Source: a virus. From it: a stretch of 64,000 nt of DNA. This document shows positions 1 through 6,458 of this stretch, piece after piece (the first letter of the stretch is position 1; each line of letters starts with the position of its first letter). The notes below the pieces were generated by a model. It worked only from the letters and a program-made list of their open reading frames with translations, did not search any database and was not told where the DNA came from. The DNA lies in IMG/VR virus record IMGVR_UViG_3300026488_000012, positions 1 to 64,000 of that record. One strand, given 5' to 3'. The position numbers were made by a program, and so were the translations under genes.

Positions 1-117
1 CCTCTCTACCAAGTACTGCTCCTCTGGTGTGAAGGAGAAGGTCGAGACTAACCCCGGTGGTATAAGGGGAGTCAGAAGACCTTCTCGACGAAGAGGAGAC
101 GTGGAACGGTAGAGAGG
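1..117 (+). ncRNA. Structured leader RNA, copy A
   Basis: One extended hairpin of four helices. P1 pairs 1-10 with 108-117 (perfect 10 bp), P2 pairs 19-25 with 92-98, P3 pairs 35-43 with 78-86, and P4 pairs 46-49 with 70-73 and 52-55 with 66-69 around a 2-nt AA bulge, closed by a 10-nt loop. The internal loop next to P1 has AGTA on one side and GGAA on the other, the pattern of a bulged-G (loop E) motif. The second loop has GTGTGAAG opposite GACGA, and the third has AGAA on its 3' side. Copies B and C have the same fold with compensating changes. It ends 4-5 nt before the ribosome binding site of the next gene and no U-run follows, so a translational or mRNA-stability role is more likely than attenuation (inference). 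P1 may extend beyond the window edge. Confidence 0.85.
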
Positions 118-133
118 TTAAAAGGAGATGAAT

Positions 134-544
134 ATGAGAAAATTATTTTTGACAGGTTATTATTATCAGGATAGTACTTGCGACGGGTGGATCTTGGAAT
201 TATGGAATCTCGAAAAAGATGAGTGTTTACTCACATTAGATTTAACTGACCCCTATGACTGGAGGAATGCCCAATTCCTCCACCTCAGGGGTATACTAAT
301 AACCCCTGAGGTGGAAGATTATGAACTGTTAAAGTTACCTAGTGATAGGTACGATACCACTGCATGCGTTCTTTTACTGAACCCGGACGTTGTTATAGAT
401 GAAGATCAGAGATATAGAATAATCAATGTCTCTGATCTCACCGACGCCGAATTAAAAAGGCTAGGGAAATATACAACCCTGGCCAAGGAGGAATACTTAA
501 GAAGATTAAAAGAGAGATATCAGAAGGCAATAGAAAGCCTCTAA
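134..544 (+). CDS. Unknown early protein behind leader RNA A
   Basis: A 136-residue soluble protein of no family I recognise. An in-frame ATG at 128 abuts the Shine-Dalgarno sequence AAAGGAG (121-127) with no spacer, so the ATG at 134, six bases downstream, is the better start. The N-terminal half looks like mixed beta-strands (KLFLTGYYY, GWILELWNL), followed by an acidic middle and a charged helical C-terminus (KEEYLRRLKERYQKAIESL). No signal peptide or membrane segment is visible. The gene is monocistronic: its last codons form the 5' arm of a terminator. Its main distinction is that its mRNA begins with the structured RNA shared with the 3247 and 62761 genes, which suggests co-regulation with them. 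Function unknown. Confidence 0.8.
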   Translation: MRKLFLTGYYYQDSTCDGWILELWNLEKDECLLTLDLTDPYDWRNAQFLHLRGILITPEVEDYELLKLPSDRYDTTACVLLLNPDVVIDEDQRYRIINVSDLTDAELKRLGKYTTLAKEEYLRRLKERYQKAIESL

Positions 545-560
545 TATCTCTCTTTTTTTT
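511..560 (+). terminator. Rho-independent terminator
   Basis: Stem AGAGAGATAT (511-520) pairs with ATATCTCTCT (544-553), with an inner AGGC/GCCT pairing, followed by a T-run. The stop codon lies inside the hairpin. Confidence 0.85.
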
Positions 561-594
561 TCTTTTACGTGAAGTTATTTTTAAAGGAAAAACT

Positions 595-1389
595 ATGGAT
601 GCTATAACTAAAGCTTTAAACGATATAAAATTTGAGATACCTAGAGATATACTTAACTTAGCATTCGTTAACAGATACAACTATTACACTGCTGAAGTTA
701 TATCTTTAGATAAATCTATAACTGATAACGTAATCAATGCTAAAGTACTACCAGATTTAAACGTCGTTAGAGGACAGGAAGTCTCTATACCTTTAGAATA
801 TTGCGATATAATAAATGTGACACCTAATCCCTACGTAATGGAAACAGTTATAAAAGTACCTGCTAAATTACTTAACGGTAGAAACATCATAACACCTTTG
901 GCGATAGTATTCGAATCAGGTCCTATTACACCATATCAAAATGGTAATAGATTATTACAAACAGCTAATGCTGCTATAAATACTACTATAGGTACCGGAG
1001 GATTTTCTACTACAGATTTAGAACTCATAGGCAATAATACAGTCTTAGTACATGAGAATCTACCTATAGTATTAGGATTCTTAAGAGTTATGATAGAAAA
1101 TGATAGAAATATGAACAACCTTAATCCTAGATTTTACAACTACTTTTCACAGCTATGTATATATGCTACCAAGGCTTATATTTATAATACTCTAATCATA
1201 GACATAAATAAAGGGATAATAGTAGGAGGACACGAGTTATCTATTATTAAGAATATTATAGATAGTTATCAAGACGCAATAGAAAACTATAAAACATATT
1301 TAAAGGAATATATGGGTAAAATACTCTTTATGAACGATGATAAATCCTATAGTGATTATGTTAAAATGTTAGTAGACCCATTTGTGTAA
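595..1389 (+). CDS. Probable virion structural protein
   Basis: A 264-residue protein started by ATG after TAAAGGA. It has no enzymatic motif I can see. The first half is rich in predicted beta-strands (AEVISLDKS, QEVSIPLEYCDIINV, METVIKVPAKLL) with Asn/Thr-rich linkers; the second half is helical (YFSQLCIYATKAYIYNTLIIDINKG). This composition and its position directly before the prohead protease, with no terminator between them, suggest a structural or neck/head component of the virion, but this is inference from context. A late-type promoter-like stretch (ACGTGAAGTTA) lies just upstream. Confidence 0.6.
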   Translation: MDAITKALNDIKFEIPRDILNLAFVNRYNYYTAEVISLDKSITDNVINAKVLPDLNVVRGQEVSIPLEYCDIINVTPNPYVMETVIKVPAKLLNGRNIITPLAIVFESGPITPYQNGNRLLQTANAAINTTIGTGGFSTTDLELIGNNTVLVHENLPIVLGFLRVMIENDRNMNNLNPRFYNYFSQLCIYATKAYIYNTLIIDINKGIIVGGHELSIIKNIIDSYQDAIENYKTYLKEYMGKILFMNDDKSYSDYVKMLVDPFV

Positions 1390-1400
1390 GATATCCCGAG

Positions 1401-1424
1401 TATACGATGATTTAATACTATATA
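1401..1424 (+). promoter_or_regulatory. Late-type (class II) promoter candidate
   Basis: TATACGATGATTTAATAC lies just upstream of the protease ribosome site and closely matches 11648-11665 (TACGATGATTAAATAC). It belongs to the motif family found before structural genes in this window. Confidence 0.5.
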
Positions 1425-1435
1425 AGGAGTAAAAT

Positions 1436-2224
1436 ATGTCAAAGGTAAAAACTATTGCTACAAAAGCCATAGAAAAAGGCGTGAAGAACACGTATGTGAA
1501 AGATGAAAACGGATATTACAAAATAAGATTAGGTAGGTTTAATACTTTTAATAGATCTGGTATATACTATAGGGTAGCTAATCTAGATGAAGTAACTGGT
1601 CCAAATAGTATATTTTACAAAAGACTCACATCTGGTTACTTAAGATCAGAGGTATCCCATCCTGAAAGGATAAGAGAGATAGGTGAAAAATTAAGAAGAG
1701 ACCCTAGTAATGTTAAGTTAAGAACAGAACTTGTAAAAGCCGTGATGTTTCTAGACCTAGAAAACGTATGTGCGCATATTAAGAAAGTAGAATTCGTTAA
1801 CACGGATAAAAGAGAACCTGGATTCAATCTACCTATAATCGATGTATGGGGTTGGGTGAAACCATCCGGACCTAAAAAACAGATATTACAAGAAGCCTTA
1901 GATAACCCAGATGAGAATGTTGCCTTCAGTATAAGATCAGTAACTACGGATAGTTTTATAGGTAGGACTATTGTGAAGGACATTAAAGTCATATCTACAT
2001 GGGATTATGTATATGAACCGGGTATTAGTGGTAGTAGTAAATGGGCTGGTGCTGGTATAGAATATAGTCTAGACGCATCTATAAAAGAAATAGATGATAA
2101 GGTAATTTCAGAAATATCATATGGCATAGAGTCGGCTTGTGAAGATGGTCAATGTGCTTTAGACGCTATTAAAAGAATTAAAGAAAAATACCAAGATACA
2201 TTTAAAAAATGGTTATTTAAATAA
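1436..2224 (+). CDS. Prohead maturation protease (S80/U9, T4 gp21-like)
   Basis: A 262-residue protein likely to cleave scaffold and head proteins during capsid maturation. The visible signature is that of the phage prohead protease family: an early segment FNRSGIYYR (38-46, the family's 'NGRVY' position), SEVSHP at 71-76 (family form GELDHP) containing the first catalytic His (H75), then CAHIKKVEF (112-120) and AFSIRSV (163-169), where S165 would be the nucleophile. The order His-(about 40)-His-(about 50)-Ser fits the family. The C-terminal 70 residues are charged and helical. SD AAGGAG precedes the ATG. The phiKZ family uses such a protease (gp175 in phiKZ). The identification is from motifs only; the GELDHP box is degenerate. 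Confidence 0.7.
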   Translation: MSKVKTIATKAIEKGVKNTYVKDENGYYKIRLGRFNTFNRSGIYYRVANLDEVTGPNSIFYKRLTSGYLRSEVSHPERIREIGEKLRRDPSNVKLRTELVKAVMFLDLENVCAHIKKVEFVNTDKREPGFNLPIIDVWGWVKPSGPKKQILQEALDNPDENVAFSIRSVTTDSFIGRTIVKDIKVISTWDYVYEPGISGSSKWAGAGIEYSLDASIKEIDDKVISEISYGIESACEDGQCALDAIKRIKEKYQDTFKKWLFK

Positions 2225-2253
2225 CATATGTCGGGATCATCCCGACATATGTT
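2223..2253. terminator. Bidirectional terminator hairpin
   Basis: Perfect 14-bp stem: AACATATGTCGGGA (2223-2236), loop TCA, and its complement (2240-2253). It sits between the convergent protease and transglycosylase genes. Confidence 0.8.
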
Positions 2254-2262
2254 GTTATAATA

Positions 2263-3018
2263 TTAATCAGATTTTACGAATAAATATCTATCGTTTATTA
2301 ACCAGTCTTTTTTATACTTCATTAATCTTACCTTTAAAACGTCATAAACGTGATGTCTGGATATATCGCAAGGACTCCTCCTACCATATAAAGGTTTATG
2401 ACTAGCTGTACAAGTCCTTTCTACATTACCGAACCATTTATTAGGATTACAGTTTTTAGTCATCTTACACAACATTCTATCTCTATACGTTCTATAATAT
2501 CCTTGATTATAACTAGCGTCAGACATAGCTAATCTATTATAATCATTTATGTTTTTAGAGAATTTATACCAGTTACCTTTCCACAGTAATAACATAGCTC
2601 TTATTTGTAAGTCTGGTCTATTGTAAACGTTATTCCAGGATAACTCATTGAGCTCTTTTCTATATCTTCTTTTTAAAGTTTTTATAATATCAAATCTAAG
2701 CTTACCATTCTTTTTCCATACTCTCGTTAATTGAGCCAGTCCTGCACCTTCCTCTCTTTTAGTCTTAAGTCTGGCTTTAGGATTCCAACATCTTTTCCAA
2801 CAAAGACTGATACACGATTCATGTTCTATTAAACTACCAAAGTAGTAAGGATATTTAAAATCTTTACCTATTAGTCTGTATACCTCTTCATACATGGTGG
2901 GTAAGTACTTTCTGGCATTCTCGGGTATATCCTTTCTAACATCCAAATTACACTTAGCGTGTGATAAGTCAAAAACAATTAACAATAGTGTTAGAATAAT
3001 GAATAACATTCTAAACAT
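2263..3018 (-). CDS. Secreted lytic transglycosylase-like endolysin
   Basis: A 251-residue protein with a clear N-terminal signal sequence (residues 1-21, LFIILTLLLIVFDLSHA followed by K), so it should be exported to the periplasm. It has an SLT-type core: the EHES segment (65-68, with E67 as likely catalytic Glu followed by Ser) and GAGLAQL (91-97), corresponding to the family's GAxGLMQ box. The domain would cleave the glycan strand of peptidoglycan. Several Cys (CISLCWKRCW and further ones towards the C-terminus) suggest disulfides formed after export, and the protein is strongly basic. Secretion by signal peptide means lysis timing may not need a classical holin; no holin was recognised here. 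SD AAGGAG, 7-nt spacing. The spanin pair at 14.4-15.2 kb would complete outer-membrane disruption. Confidence 0.75.
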   Translation of the reverse strand: MFRMLFIILTLLLIVFDLSHAKCNLDVRKDIPENARKYLPTMYEEVYRLIGKDFKYPYYFGSLIEHESCISLCWKRCWNPKARLKTKREEGAGLAQLTRVWKKNGKLRFDIIKTLKRRYRKELNELSWNNVYNRPDLQIRAMLLLWKGNWYKFSKNINDYNRLAMSDASYNQGYYRTYRDRMLCKMTKNCNPNKWFGNVERTCTASHKPLYGRRSPCDISRHHVYDVLKVRLMKYKKDWLINDRYLFVKSD

Positions 3019-3037
3019 AAGTCCGCTCCTTGAAAAA

Positions 3038-3050
3038 ATAAATTCACACT
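3038..3050 (-). promoter_or_regulatory. Late-type (class II) promoter candidate
   Basis: The minus strand reads AGTGTGAATTTAT upstream of the endolysin SD, like the TGAATTTA form before the spanin gene. Confidence 0.4.
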
Positions 3051-3082
3051 AAATGAAAAAATAATTTGTACAAAAAAAACAA

Positions 3083-3108
3083 TTATATATAGTTAAACTG
3101 TAACAAAA
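3083..3108 (+). promoter_or_regulatory. Early-type (class I) promoter candidate
   Basis: TATATATAGTTAAACTGTAA followed by CAAAA matches the variants at 4507, 30758 and 62590 (TATATAT-n-CTAAAnTGYAA). It ends seven bases before helix P1 of leader RNA B, so the transcript would start almost at that helix. Confidence 0.6.
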
Positions 3109-3114
3109 TAAAAA

Positions 3115-3231
3115 ACCTCCCTGTCAAGTACTGCTCTCCCGGAGAAGGAGGAGACTAAGACTCATCCCGTTGTTAGTAGGGAAGTTAGAAAGTCTCCTCG
3201 ACGAAGGAGAGATGTGGAAAGACAGGGAGGT
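3115..3231 (+). ncRNA. Structured leader RNA, copy B
   Basis: Same architecture as copy A. P1 pairs 3115-3125 with 3221-3231 (11 bp), P2 pairs 3134-3139 with 3206-3211, P3 pairs 3148-3156 with 3191-3199, and P4 pairs 3159-3162 with 3183-3186 and 3165-3168 with 3179-3182 around a 2-nt bulge, with a 10-nt terminal loop. Conserved loop segments are AAGTACTG (3126-3133) facing GTGGAAA, and GACGA (3200-3204). P1 and P3 differ in sequence from copy A at several positions, but every pair is kept. The 3' arm of P1 contains AGGGAGG, itself like a ribosome binding site and hidden in the helix; the functional AAGGAG follows five bases later. Confidence 0.85.
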
Positions 3232-3246
3232 ATATAAGGAGAAAAT

Positions 3247-4014
3247 ATGGAAAAAATAAAAGAAACTTATTTAAGAGTTTTCAAAGAAGTAGCAGATAAA
3301 AACGCTACTTTAGATTTCTTTAAGGGAGGACTTACAAACGACTACTTCACAAGTCATGAATATGATAGTTATTTTGCGGGAGAACAAAAACTGCAAAATA
3401 ACTATCAATTGTTTTCACGTATTATTTTGGAAAATGATAAGGAGGCTATTAATTTATTTTATGGTTACTTTATATCTCCTTTTGCCAAAAAGGATCTTAG
3501 TATATTCAGAATTGGATATTACTTTTATAAGAACAAATGTCTTCCTAAAGTTACAATTGAAAAAATTAATTTACTTCTATTAGAGAGGCTCGAAAATGAA
3601 TTCGAGAAATTTCAATTTGATATTATAAAGGAAATGGTTCAGAGAAAGGGGTACTTGAATTTTACAGTGGTAGAAGAAAAGATAAAGCTTAAGAATGAAA
3701 GGAGAAGATTATTCGAAGAGAATATTCCTTTTAAAGAAATTAATTATAATTATAGTAGGGGTATAGTTAATTATATCTTTGAAGGTGAGAAATGTCTTTA
3801 TAATCTGGGAGACTATAAAGGCATTCTAATAAACCACAAACTTACGGACCTTGAAGTAATTCCTGCTCTATCTAGCAGGGCGGGATTTTTTAAGAAGAAC
3901 GGCGAGTTATATTACTACGCCGGGTATGGTCGTGAAGAAAGAATAGGGGAATGTCTCTACTATGATGTAAACCGTAATGGGGATGCAATAATACTAAAAA
4001 GGAGAAAAAAATGA
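3247..4014 (+). CDS. Unknown early protein behind leader RNA B
   Basis: A 255-residue, Lys/Glu/Tyr-rich protein with no family I recognise. No signal peptide or membrane segment. The first two-thirds are helical and charged; the last third has short beta-like segments with Gly (YNLGDYKGILINHKL, YYYAGYGREERIGECLYYD). The stop overlaps the start of the following gene (ATGA), so the two are translationally coupled as one operon under one early-type promoter and leader RNA B. Function unknown. Confidence 0.8.
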   Translation: MEKIKETYLRVFKEVADKNATLDFFKGGLTNDYFTSHEYDSYFAGEQKLQNNYQLFSRIILENDKEAINLFYGYFISPFAKKDLSIFRIGYYFYKNKCLPKVTIEKINLLLLERLENEFEKFQFDIIKEMVQRKGYLNFTVVEEKIKLKNERRRLFEENIPFKEINYNYSRGIVNYIFEGEKCLYNLGDYKGILINHKLTDLEVIPALSSRAGFFKKNGELYYYAGYGREERIGECLYYDVNRNGDAIILKRRKK

Positions 4015-4472
4015 ACAAAATATATAAACTAAATGACGTTGTTTTCGTCGTAGTAAACGAGAATGAATTAGGCGTTATGATAAATAACGATATATATCCG
4101 TTAAGAGACAAAAAGGACGCTATTCTTCTAGCGTCTATAATAGGAAAAGAGACTAAAGAGGACTCAATATTTACCTCAATACGTCTCGAAAGGTTAGTAA
4201 GCAGATATATAAACTCTATATATAGCGATATATATAGAGCCTACGATTTTTTACAATTAAACTATGGGCATCTATACAAGGATACCTTCAAAATAGCGAG
4301 AGCACGTTACTGCGCTCTTTGCCACTGTAAGGGGTATTCCCCGGTCATTTACTACGAGGGGAACTGTAGTCATAATACAGAGTTCTGCGACGAAGACGTC
4401 GCGCTGTGTATAAAGAAAGGTTTTGTAAAGAAGTTTAAAAGAATCTTAAAGGAAAGAGGGTTTTTGAAATAA
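4011..4472 (+). CDS. Unknown protein with Cys-rich, possible zinc site
   Basis: A 153-residue protein overlapping its upstream neighbour by four bases (ATGA). The N-terminal half is helical. Around residues 103-135 it has CALCHC followed by GNCSH, FCDED and ALC, a Cys/His cluster that could bind zinc, though the spacing matches no zinc-finger family I can name. The C-terminus is basic (KKGFVKKFKRILKERG), so nucleic-acid binding is possible (inference). It shares promoter and leader RNA B with the 3247 gene. Confidence 0.75.
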   Translation: MNKIYKLNDVVFVVVNENELGVMINNDIYPLRDKKDAILLASIIGKETKEDSIFTSIRLERLVSRYINSIYSDIYRAYDFLQLNYGHLYKDTFKIARARYCALCHCKGYSPVIYYEGNCSHNTEFCDEDVALCIKKGFVKKFKRILKERGFLK

Positions 4473-4500
4473 TCCTCTTTCCATTTGTATTTCTATTTTT
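4451..4500 (+). terminator. Terminator of the 3247-4472 operon
   Basis: GGAAAGAGG (4451-4459) pairs with CCTCTTTCC (4474-4482) across the stop codon; T-rich sequence follows. Confidence 0.75.
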
Positions 4501-4506
4501 TTTATT

Positions 4507-4531
4507 TATATATAGCTAAAGTGCAACAAAA
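4507..4531 (+). promoter_or_regulatory. Early-type (class I) promoter candidate
   Basis: TATATATAGCTAAAGTGCAA then CAAAA. Nearly identical to the motifs before leader RNAs B and C, but followed here by a plain 5' leader without the structured RNA. Confidence 0.6.
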
Positions 4532-4549
4532 AAAAATTAAGGAGTCGAA

Positions 4550-5140
4550 ATGAAAAGAGCAATTGAAAGTTTAAAAAATCTAGTAGTTAATCCGGATATA
4601 TTTCACGTAGAGAATACCGATGACTTTGATATAGGTAGAACAGAATTTAGATTACTTATACCGGATATCAATAAGAACATTAAAGTTATTAGAAAGGTGA
4701 CTGAAGTTTTGAATATCGTTATGGCTAAAAGAATTGAAAATAAAATAGTAACCGACTATTATATAGAAGGTTACGACAGAGTAAGAAAAATAAAAAATGA
4801 TGATAGCGTTAAATATTACGACATAGAGGGACATACCGTCTTTAAAACAATAAGAGAAATAGAAAAAGACGAGTTTAAAGAACTCATCAAAAAAAGTCAT
4901 ACTACCGTAATAAAACACATAGCGGCATACAAAAAAATAGCAGAAGACTTCGAAGTCTGTTTTGAATATATAATACATGGTAACAGACTTCATTTTAGTG
5001 TTGAATTAGAGGTCAACGATATCCACGACGGGTTAAGCTGGTTAGAAAGTTTTGTAGATTTATTAAATTTAAAATCAGGGGATTATCATATATCCTCTGA
5101 GCCGTTGATAGATTTATTATACGATATAAACAAGAAGTAA
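4550..5140 (+). CDS. Unknown early protein
   Basis: A 196-residue charged, soluble protein with SD AAGGAG six bases before ATG. It has alternating beta-like (EFRLLIPDINKNIKVIRKV, VCFEYIIHGNRLHFSVELEV) and helical segments. No motif identifies a function. It is monocistronic, behind an early-type promoter, and ends in a bidirectional terminator shared with the next, convergent gene. Confidence 0.75.
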   Translation: MKRAIESLKNLVVNPDIFHVENTDDFDIGRTEFRLLIPDINKNIKVIRKVTEVLNIVMAKRIENKIVTDYYIEGYDRVRKIKNDDSVKYYDIEGHTVFKTIREIEKDEFKELIKKSHTTVIKHIAAYKKIAEDFEVCFEYIIHGNRLHFSVELEVNDIHDGLSWLESFVDLLNLKSGDYHISSEPLIDLLYDINKK

Positions 5141-5167
5141 CGGTAGGGTTATCCCCTACCGTTACTT
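5135..5167. terminator. Bidirectional terminator hairpin
   Basis: AAGTAACGGTAGGG (5135-5148) pairs perfectly with 5154-5167, between convergent genes; both stop codons touch the stem. Confidence 0.85.
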
Positions 5168-6232
5168 TATTTTTTCTTTTATATTCTCTATCATAGATTC
5201 TACTAACATCCTGTCTATAGGTTCAAGCTTTCTACTTATACTTCTTTTTTCATAGTCAAAAATAGTTAATAAGATATCGTTAGTAAATTCTCTATCCTTC
5301 TTTATATAATCAGTTATAGAGGATAAGTTATTAAGCATTGCCAACATATATACCCACATATTCTCATTATCCACATAAGATACAAATCTATTAAGTTCAT
5401 CTATAGTTTTATCCATTATCAAGACTCTTTTAGCAAAATCATAGTAGTCTTTATATCTCTGTTTAAGTATTATTTTCTTATACTCGTTGTTAGCTCTATA
5501 CAGAAAATTATCAAGATTAGTCAATCCGCCTACGTTTTTATCGTATAATGTTTCCAACTCGTATTTGTTATTTAAATAAAAAAACAAATTGTTATAATAA
5601 GTATATTTGTTTAGACTGTCTATAATACTTAAAAAAGGATATTGATGTAAGTAGATAGCTATATCTATATTATCGTTATTTTTTACTCGTTCGATCATCC
5701 ATAGTTTATACTGTAAAACAAGCTCGACGATGTTTACTTTATAAATAACAAATGATGCTTGTAGGGATACACCATAAGGATGCGATATGATTAAGTTTAA
5801 GTTATCAGTAGAAATAACTTTTATAGGTTTTAAATCTCTCCAGTTATCTTCTAACTCTAACAGATTTACATCGTCATATTCTTCTACTATAAATATTTCA
5901 GCAACATTGTCAAATATAACATTTGTTAATCCTTTTCCTATATTAGCACTACTTACAAAACCAAACTTATTACTTAAATGGATATGTACCTCTGTTAATA
6001 TATCGTATAATTCAAATACATCCTTATCCATATAAATACTCATATCGTGTATGAGTGATATAAATGGATTAGGTCTCTTTATAGAGAAGTTTCTTGTCCT
6101 ATAATAATACTCTAACTCATACAGATTGTTATAGTAACTAGATACAAAATATGGTAATGATTTAGGTAGTTGTCTTGGGGGTTCTGAAATGGAATCTTCA
6201 AACATAGAGAAATAACTCATTAACTTTAACAT
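5162..6232 (-). CDS. Unknown, possible virion protein
   Basis: A 356-residue protein begun by ATG after AAGGAG. It is rich in Tyr, Asn and Leu with many helical stretches (ENMWVYMLAMLNNLSSITDYI, KIILKQRYKDYYDFAKRVL) and a central beta-like section (NVAEIFIVEEYDDVNLLEL, KPIKVISTDNLNLIISHP). No enzymatic motif or membrane segment. Minus-strand genes in this window are mostly structural or processing genes with late-type promoters, so a virion role is plausible but unproven. Confidence 0.65.
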   Translation of the reverse strand: MLKLMSYFSMFEDSISEPPRQLPKSLPYFVSSYYNNLYELEYYYRTRNFSIKRPNPFISLIHDMSIYMDKDVFELYDILTEVHIHLSNKFGFVSSANIGKGLTNVIFDNVAEIFIVEEYDDVNLLELEDNWRDLKPIKVISTDNLNLIISHPYGVSLQASFVIYKVNIVELVLQYKLWMIERVKNNDNIDIAIYLHQYPFLSIIDSLNKYTYYNNLFFYLNNKYELETLYDKNVGGLTNLDNFLYRANNEYKKIILKQRYKDYYDFAKRVLIMDKTIDELNRFVSYVDNENMWVYMLAMLNNLSSITDYIKKDREFTNDILLTIFDYEKRSISRKLEPIDRMLVESMIENIKEKIK

Positions 6233-6253
6233 GTATACTCCTTGAAGTTATAA

Positions 6254-6395
6254 AAATTTTATTTCCAAATACAAACAGTCCTATTTAATTCATATGAAGG
6301 AGTGGTAACTATTGAAGAAACTCCTTCACTAATAATTGAGTTTACTCGCTTTAAAGCGAGAGTGTAGAAGCGGTAGAAGGAAATTTTATTTCCAA
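6254..6395. repeat. 15-nt direct repeats flanking a hairpin-rich intergenic unit
   Basis: AAATTTTATTTCCAA occurs at 6254-6268 and again at 6381-6395. Between them lie two hairpins: TGAAGGAGT (6295-6303) with ACTCCTTCA (6320-6328), and CTCGCT (6345-6350) with AGCGAG (6355-6360). The second repeat copy is part of a small inverted repeat, GGAAAT/ATTTCC. No ORF of note is present. It lies upstream of the early-type promoter of the shell-protein candidate, so it is probably not in that mRNA. Confidence 0.6.
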
Positions 6396-6404
6396 CAGCA
6401 AATG

Positions 6405-6427
6405 TTGTTATCTTACTAAATTGCAAA
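6405..6427 (+). promoter_or_regulatory. Early-type (class I) promoter of the chimallin candidate
   Basis: GTTATCTTACTAAATTGCAA matches 22908-22930, 60768-60786 and 9471-9490 almost exactly. A short A-rich leader (AAATTTAAGAAAAGGAG), shared with the 22957 gene, joins it to the start codon. Confidence 0.65.
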
Positions 6428-6458
6428 ATTAAACCAAATTTAAGAAAAGGAGTCAAAA

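Noticed and set aside
1-117. The structured RNA could be a group I intron fragment (GAGACTAA resembles the conserved R segment) or a tRNA-like element.
   Set aside because: It is far too short for an intron, no P7-P3 core or split exon is present, it precedes intact genes, and the fold is a single hairpin rather than a cloverleaf.
3115-3231. The leader RNA as a rho-independent terminator or attenuator.
   Set aside because: No U-run follows any of the three copies, and no alternative terminator hairpin is visible before the start codon.
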